Assembly (NCBI GenBank): GCA_017465665.1
Contig: JAFTVU010000016.1
Coordinates: 1 to 64,000, forward strand
From: Oscillospiraceae bacterium
GTDB taxonomy: Bacteria; Bacillota; Clostridia; Oscillospirales; Ruminococcaceae
Direction: 5' to 3'
DNA: 64,000 nt
The position numbers and the translations under genes were made by a program. The notes beneath the pieces were generated by a model. The model searched no databases, was not told where the DNA came from, and worked only from the letters and a program-made list of their open reading frames with translations. Below, in pieces: positions 62,401 through 64,000 of this stretch (positions are counted from its first letter, which is position 1; each line of letters opens with the position of its first letter).

Positions 62401-63023
62401 CCGAGCATTATGCAAGCCATTACTTCTATATGACAGAGGAGCTTTATACAGAACTTTTCGGTGAGCTCCCCGAATATAACATGGTGTACTTCAATAATCG
62501 TCTGGCAGAGGATCCTGAAAGCGAGGAGACGTTCTCAGAAAATATCATGGCGTGCGACGGCGTGCTGACGGTAATGCTCAACACCACATCCGCAGGAACT
62601 TTTGAGGATATGCTGGGCATGATAGATATGGTCATCATCGTGCTTATCGTATCCGCAGGCGCACTGGCTTTCGTAGTGCTGTACAATCTCACCAATGTAA
62701 ACATTACCGAGCGCGTGCGAGAGATTGCAACTCTTAAGGTGCTTGGCTTCTATGACAGAGAGGTATCCAGCTATGTGTTCAGGGAAAATATAATTCTTTC
62801 GCTGATAGGTAATGCTGTTGGGTTGCTGCTTGGTATCGTGCTGTGTAATTTTGTGGTTCAGACAGCAGAGATAGATGAAGTAATGTTTGGCAGGGAGATA
62901 CACGGCACATCGTATATCTATGCGTTTGCGCTTACCTTTGTATTCTCGCTGCTTGTAAATCTTCTCATGACAAGGGTGCTGAAAAAGATAAGCATGGTGG
63001 AATCGCTTAAATCTGTGGAGTGA
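59451..63023 (+). CDS. FtsX-like permease with a very long extracytoplasmic coiled coil
   Basis: The 1190-residue permease partners the preceding ATPase. It has an N-terminal membrane helix (about 18-38), and a MacB-like extracytoplasmic domain (40-250). A coiled coil of about 375 residues (255-630) follows, built of Ala/Glu/Gln/Leu repeats such as AEKELADAKTEIENGK and IEAGKAEIAQNEIALAEGE. The first FtsX domain (about 650-780) has TMSRMVEENRTQIGTLKALGY. A second extracytoplasmic domain leads to the final FtsX domain with TLKVLGFYDREVSSYVFREN. The start is TTG behind GGGGGTAGAATA. The likely role is mechanotransmission or export at the envelope; the substrate is unknown. Confidence 0.87.
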   Translation: MKAINKNILRDIAHSKGRFMSIMLICMIGVGFFSGVSATGNDMKLSADRLYDKQNLFDLRVLSTFGLTDDDAAAIRDVTGVSEVYTSKYSDLAVYFNDREYLTRVYSWNNDEVNKIILHEGRFPEAENECIVSGNRLQSGFEVGGTVSVADLTDADEFPLKHKEYTIVGTFDSPMYISMTQHGSTTIGDGALDSFMYVTESNFTQEVYTEIYIKSDKLTSMESYSDEYEQLREDISAKLEELGIDRSEIRYDEVVGDALEELADGEKELEEAKTDGAKELADAAADIADAEKQIAEGEQELIDAKAELDDGAKQLADAEKELADAKTEIENGKIDLIAAKNELIIAERELQDARLDIINGELELNQAKQLLDDSKAQLDEGQAEIDKNLAELTNGKEQLAAAKLQIEQAEQEYNAGYAQYEQGMNQLAEAQKQLEQAILVYGEDNPIVIQLQVEAKTASQTLEQTKLALDAAYAQIEAGKAEIAQNEIALAEGEAQLEEAQKQIDDGRVQYEQGISDWEKGYAEFTEGQQAYLEGYEQYLDGLEQYNDGLAQIQDAERQYNEGKATLDEKRLEYEDGVKQYEDGLKEIEDAKKELAEGKKDYEEGLLTFNTEIADAEREIADAKQKIADAGEAEWYIFTRDDNPGYSEYASNAERIDKIASVFPIFFLLVAGLVCLTTMSRMVEENRTQIGTLKALGYSNSRVMAHYMTYALSAAAIGSVVGAFGGMVLFPGVIIYAYSIMYIVTEAVYVFNPVYIVLSAGSMLAAIALTVFFSCSKVLAETPASLMRPKAPKAGKRVLLERISFIWNRLSFFAKVSGRNLFRYKRRMFMTVIGIAGCTALMLTGFGLKNSVSDIIDLQYGDIYHYSGMVAVADDMTEDETKALYDELLEYDQATVYSPVLLKQYTLSYGDTNVQSYIAVAEDSTVLEQMIDFRERISKDKLSLSNGTICTEKLATLLGVRAGDEITIRISDQESRTVTIGAITEHYASHYFYMTEELYTELFGELPEYNMVYFNNRLAEDPESEETFSENIMACDGVLTVMLNTTSAGTFEDMLGMIDMVIIVLIVSAGALAFVVLYNLTNVNITERVREIATLKVLGFYDREVSSYVFRENIILSLIGNAVGLLLGIVLCNFVVQTAEIDEVMFGREIHGTSYIYAFALTFVFSLLVNLLMTRVLKKISMVESLKSVE

Positions 63024-63059
63024 TATGTTACAATTATCTTAACAAAAACCCTGTTGTAC

Positions 63060-63088
63060 TTGACGGAAATGGCAATTTGTGATATCAT
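63060..63088 (+). promoter_or_regulatory. Promoter of the DtxR-family repressor gene
   Basis: TTGACG (63060-63065), a 17-base spacer, TATCAT (63083-63088). The AT-rich dyad around the -10 could serve as an operator. Confidence 0.68.
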
Positions 63089-63145
63089 ATAGGTAGTTGA
63101 TACAACCATCTGTTTGATGTGGTAAAGGCGGAAAGGCGGTCGGAT

Positions 63146-63526
63146 ATGAAAGAGAAAATACTTGAATCGGGTGAAGACTACCTGGAAACCATATTGGTGC
63201 TCCATAACAGAAACGGAGAGGTAAGATCCATTGATATCGCGGCGGAGCTGGATTATTCCAAGCCGAGCGTGAGCGTTGCAATGAAGAACCTGCGTGAGCG
63301 CGAGTGTATCACAGTAGATAAAAACGGCTTTATCACACTGACTGATAAAGGCAGAGCTATTGCAGAAAGAGTGTATGAGCGCCATCTTCTGTTCACTGAA
63401 TGGCTGGTTTCTCTTGGCGTACCCGAGGATATCGCCGCGGAGGATGCCTGCCGCATAGAGCACTGCCTGAGCACAGAGAGCTTTGAGGCAATTAAGCGCC
63501 ATGTAAAGGAATATACAGGAGCATAA
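63146..63526 (+). CDS. DtxR/MntR-family metal-dependent repressor
   Basis: The 126-residue product is a compact metalloregulator: a winged helix (about 1-60, SGEDYLETILVLH and DIAAELDYSKPSVSVAMKNL), then a metal-binding dimer domain. Possible ligands Asp11, Glu14, His80, Cys102, Glu105 and His106 line up with the DtxR set. Cys102 in ACRIEH matches the iron-sensing DtxR/IdeR pattern rather than Glu as in MntR. It lacks the SH3-like domain. The start at 63146 has GGAAAGGCGG upstream. Iron sensing is inferred. Confidence 0.88.
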   Translation: MKEKILESGEDYLETILVLHNRNGEVRSIDIAAELDYSKPSVSVAMKNLRERECITVDKNGFITLTDKGRAIAERVYERHLLFTEWLVSLGVPEDIAAEDACRIEHCLSTESFEAIKRHVKEYTGA

Positions 63527-63531
63527 AAATG

Positions 63532-63564
63532 ATGCCGTACTGCTTATCTGCGGTACGGCATTTT
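63532..63564 (+). terminator. Terminator after the DtxR-family gene
   Basis: Nine-bp stem ATGCCGTAC/GTACGGCAT (63532-63540 with 63553-63561) followed by TTTT. Confidence 0.75.
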
Positions 63565-63593
63565 CAGTATATACACAGAGCGGAGGGATATAT

Positions 63594-64000
63594 TTGAAGC
63601 TGATATGTCTTATAGAGAATACAGCAGTGAACGAAAAGCTGTTCAATGAGGATGGTATGTCGCTCTTTGTTGAATACGGGGGCAGGAACTATCTTATAGA
63701 TACAGGACTGACAGGAAAAGCGGTGGATAATGCAAAGCGTATGCGTCTACCGATAAATGATATACATGCGGTGATAGTAACGCATAATCATCATGCACAT
63801 ATCGGGGGAATAGACGCGGTGATGCGCCTTAATCCAAAGGCAAAGATATATCTCAGGGCAGGTGCGACGGAGGAGGTCTACCGTCGCAGCGGATTTATAA
63901 AATCCCCTGTAGGTGCGGGAAAGGCGTTTTTCAAAAAATATGCCGACAATCTGATATTGTTCAACAATTTTTCGGAAGTAACAGAGGGCTTCTATCTTGC
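63594..64000 (+). CDS. Metallo-beta-lactamase-fold protein (3' end beyond window)
   Basis: The frame starts with TTG behind CGGAGGGATATAT and stays open to the window edge (135 residues seen). MSLFVEYGGRNYLIDTG, NAKRMRLPINDIHAVIVTHNHHAHIGGID and a helical segment match MBL hydrolases similar to archaeal-type methanopterin-synthesis homologues. The motif is HNHHAH instead of HxHxDH, so the usual metal-ligand Asp is Ala. The protein may be inactive or bind metal differently. Confidence 0.78.
   Translation, partial: MKLICLIENTAVNEKLFNEDGMSLFVEYGGRNYLIDTGLTGKAVDNAKRMRLPINDIHAVIVTHNHHAHIGGIDAVMRLNPKAKIYLRAGATEEVYRRSGFIKSPVGAGKAFFKKYADNLILFNNFSEVTEGFYL

Noticed and set aside
1..64000. tRNA or rRNA genes, insertion sequences, prophage, CRISPR
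   Set aside because: Reading both strands for conserved T-loop words, transposase motifs and repeated spacers gave nothing convincing.

Overview
The window comes from a motile, anaerobic, Gram-positive Firmicute and reads most like a Ruminococcus or close relative in the Oscillospiraceae (inferred). The basis is a B. subtilis-like origin block (dnaA-dnaN-rlbA-recF-remB-gyrB-gyrA, then mnmG-rsmG-noc-soj-parB), sporulation-type genes (gpr, ricT), a clostridial 2[4Fe-4S] ferredoxin, and flagellin and chemotaxis genes. Many AGGAGG-type ribosome binding sites and sigma-A promoters with 16-18 bp spacers are visible. No rRNA, tRNA, CRISPR array, insertion sequence or prophage was seen.

Layout. 1-3041 (minus): 5' end of the S10 ribosomal operon (rpsJ-rplC-rplD-rplW-rplB) with a long leader. 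3220-7551: gpr and rpsT divergent, then small housekeeping, lipoprotein, AIM24 and YegP genes. 7703-10483: darA-holB-ricT plus a lipoprotein. 10521-12244: an ECF sigma/anti-sigma pair. 12340-16038: ferredoxin, secDF and a MORN protein carrying a ribosomal L7/L12-like C-terminus. 16099-19437: thrS behind an unusual structured leader, then an SseB-like protein and a lipoprotein. 19488-26631: cheA-cheW-cheR-cheB on minus, divergent from a FliK-like/FlhB-C-like pair. 26740-33828: a HEAT protein, tcdA, a NYN-LOTUS protein, thyA, a DUF115 protein and aspartate kinase. 33861-39591: a family 2 glycosyltransferase, two flagellins each behind a sigma-28 promoter, and fliB. 39597-41073: an HD protein and a lipoprotein.

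41003-43489 is the replication origin: an AT-rich stretch on each side of dnaA, dense in the hexamer TTCAAC/GTTGAA. Genes on the right (41875-58601) all run on plus. On the left, minus-strand genes predominate, so most transcription follows replication. Three 16-bp parS-like sites lie near mnmG, noc and soj. 58667-64000 holds an ABC transporter with a very large coiled-coil FtsX-type permease, a DtxR-family repressor, and the start of a metallo-beta-lactamase-fold protein.

The least ordinary items are the thrS leader (a cloverleaf-like fold with UGU in one loop, followed by a 105-bp imperfect palindrome and no T-box motif), the TTCAAC clusters at oriC, the MORN-L7/L12 fusion, the NYN protein with six LOTUS-like repeats, the three-hairpin spacer between rpsJ and rplC, and the gene between gyrB and gyrA that lacks a conventional start codon.
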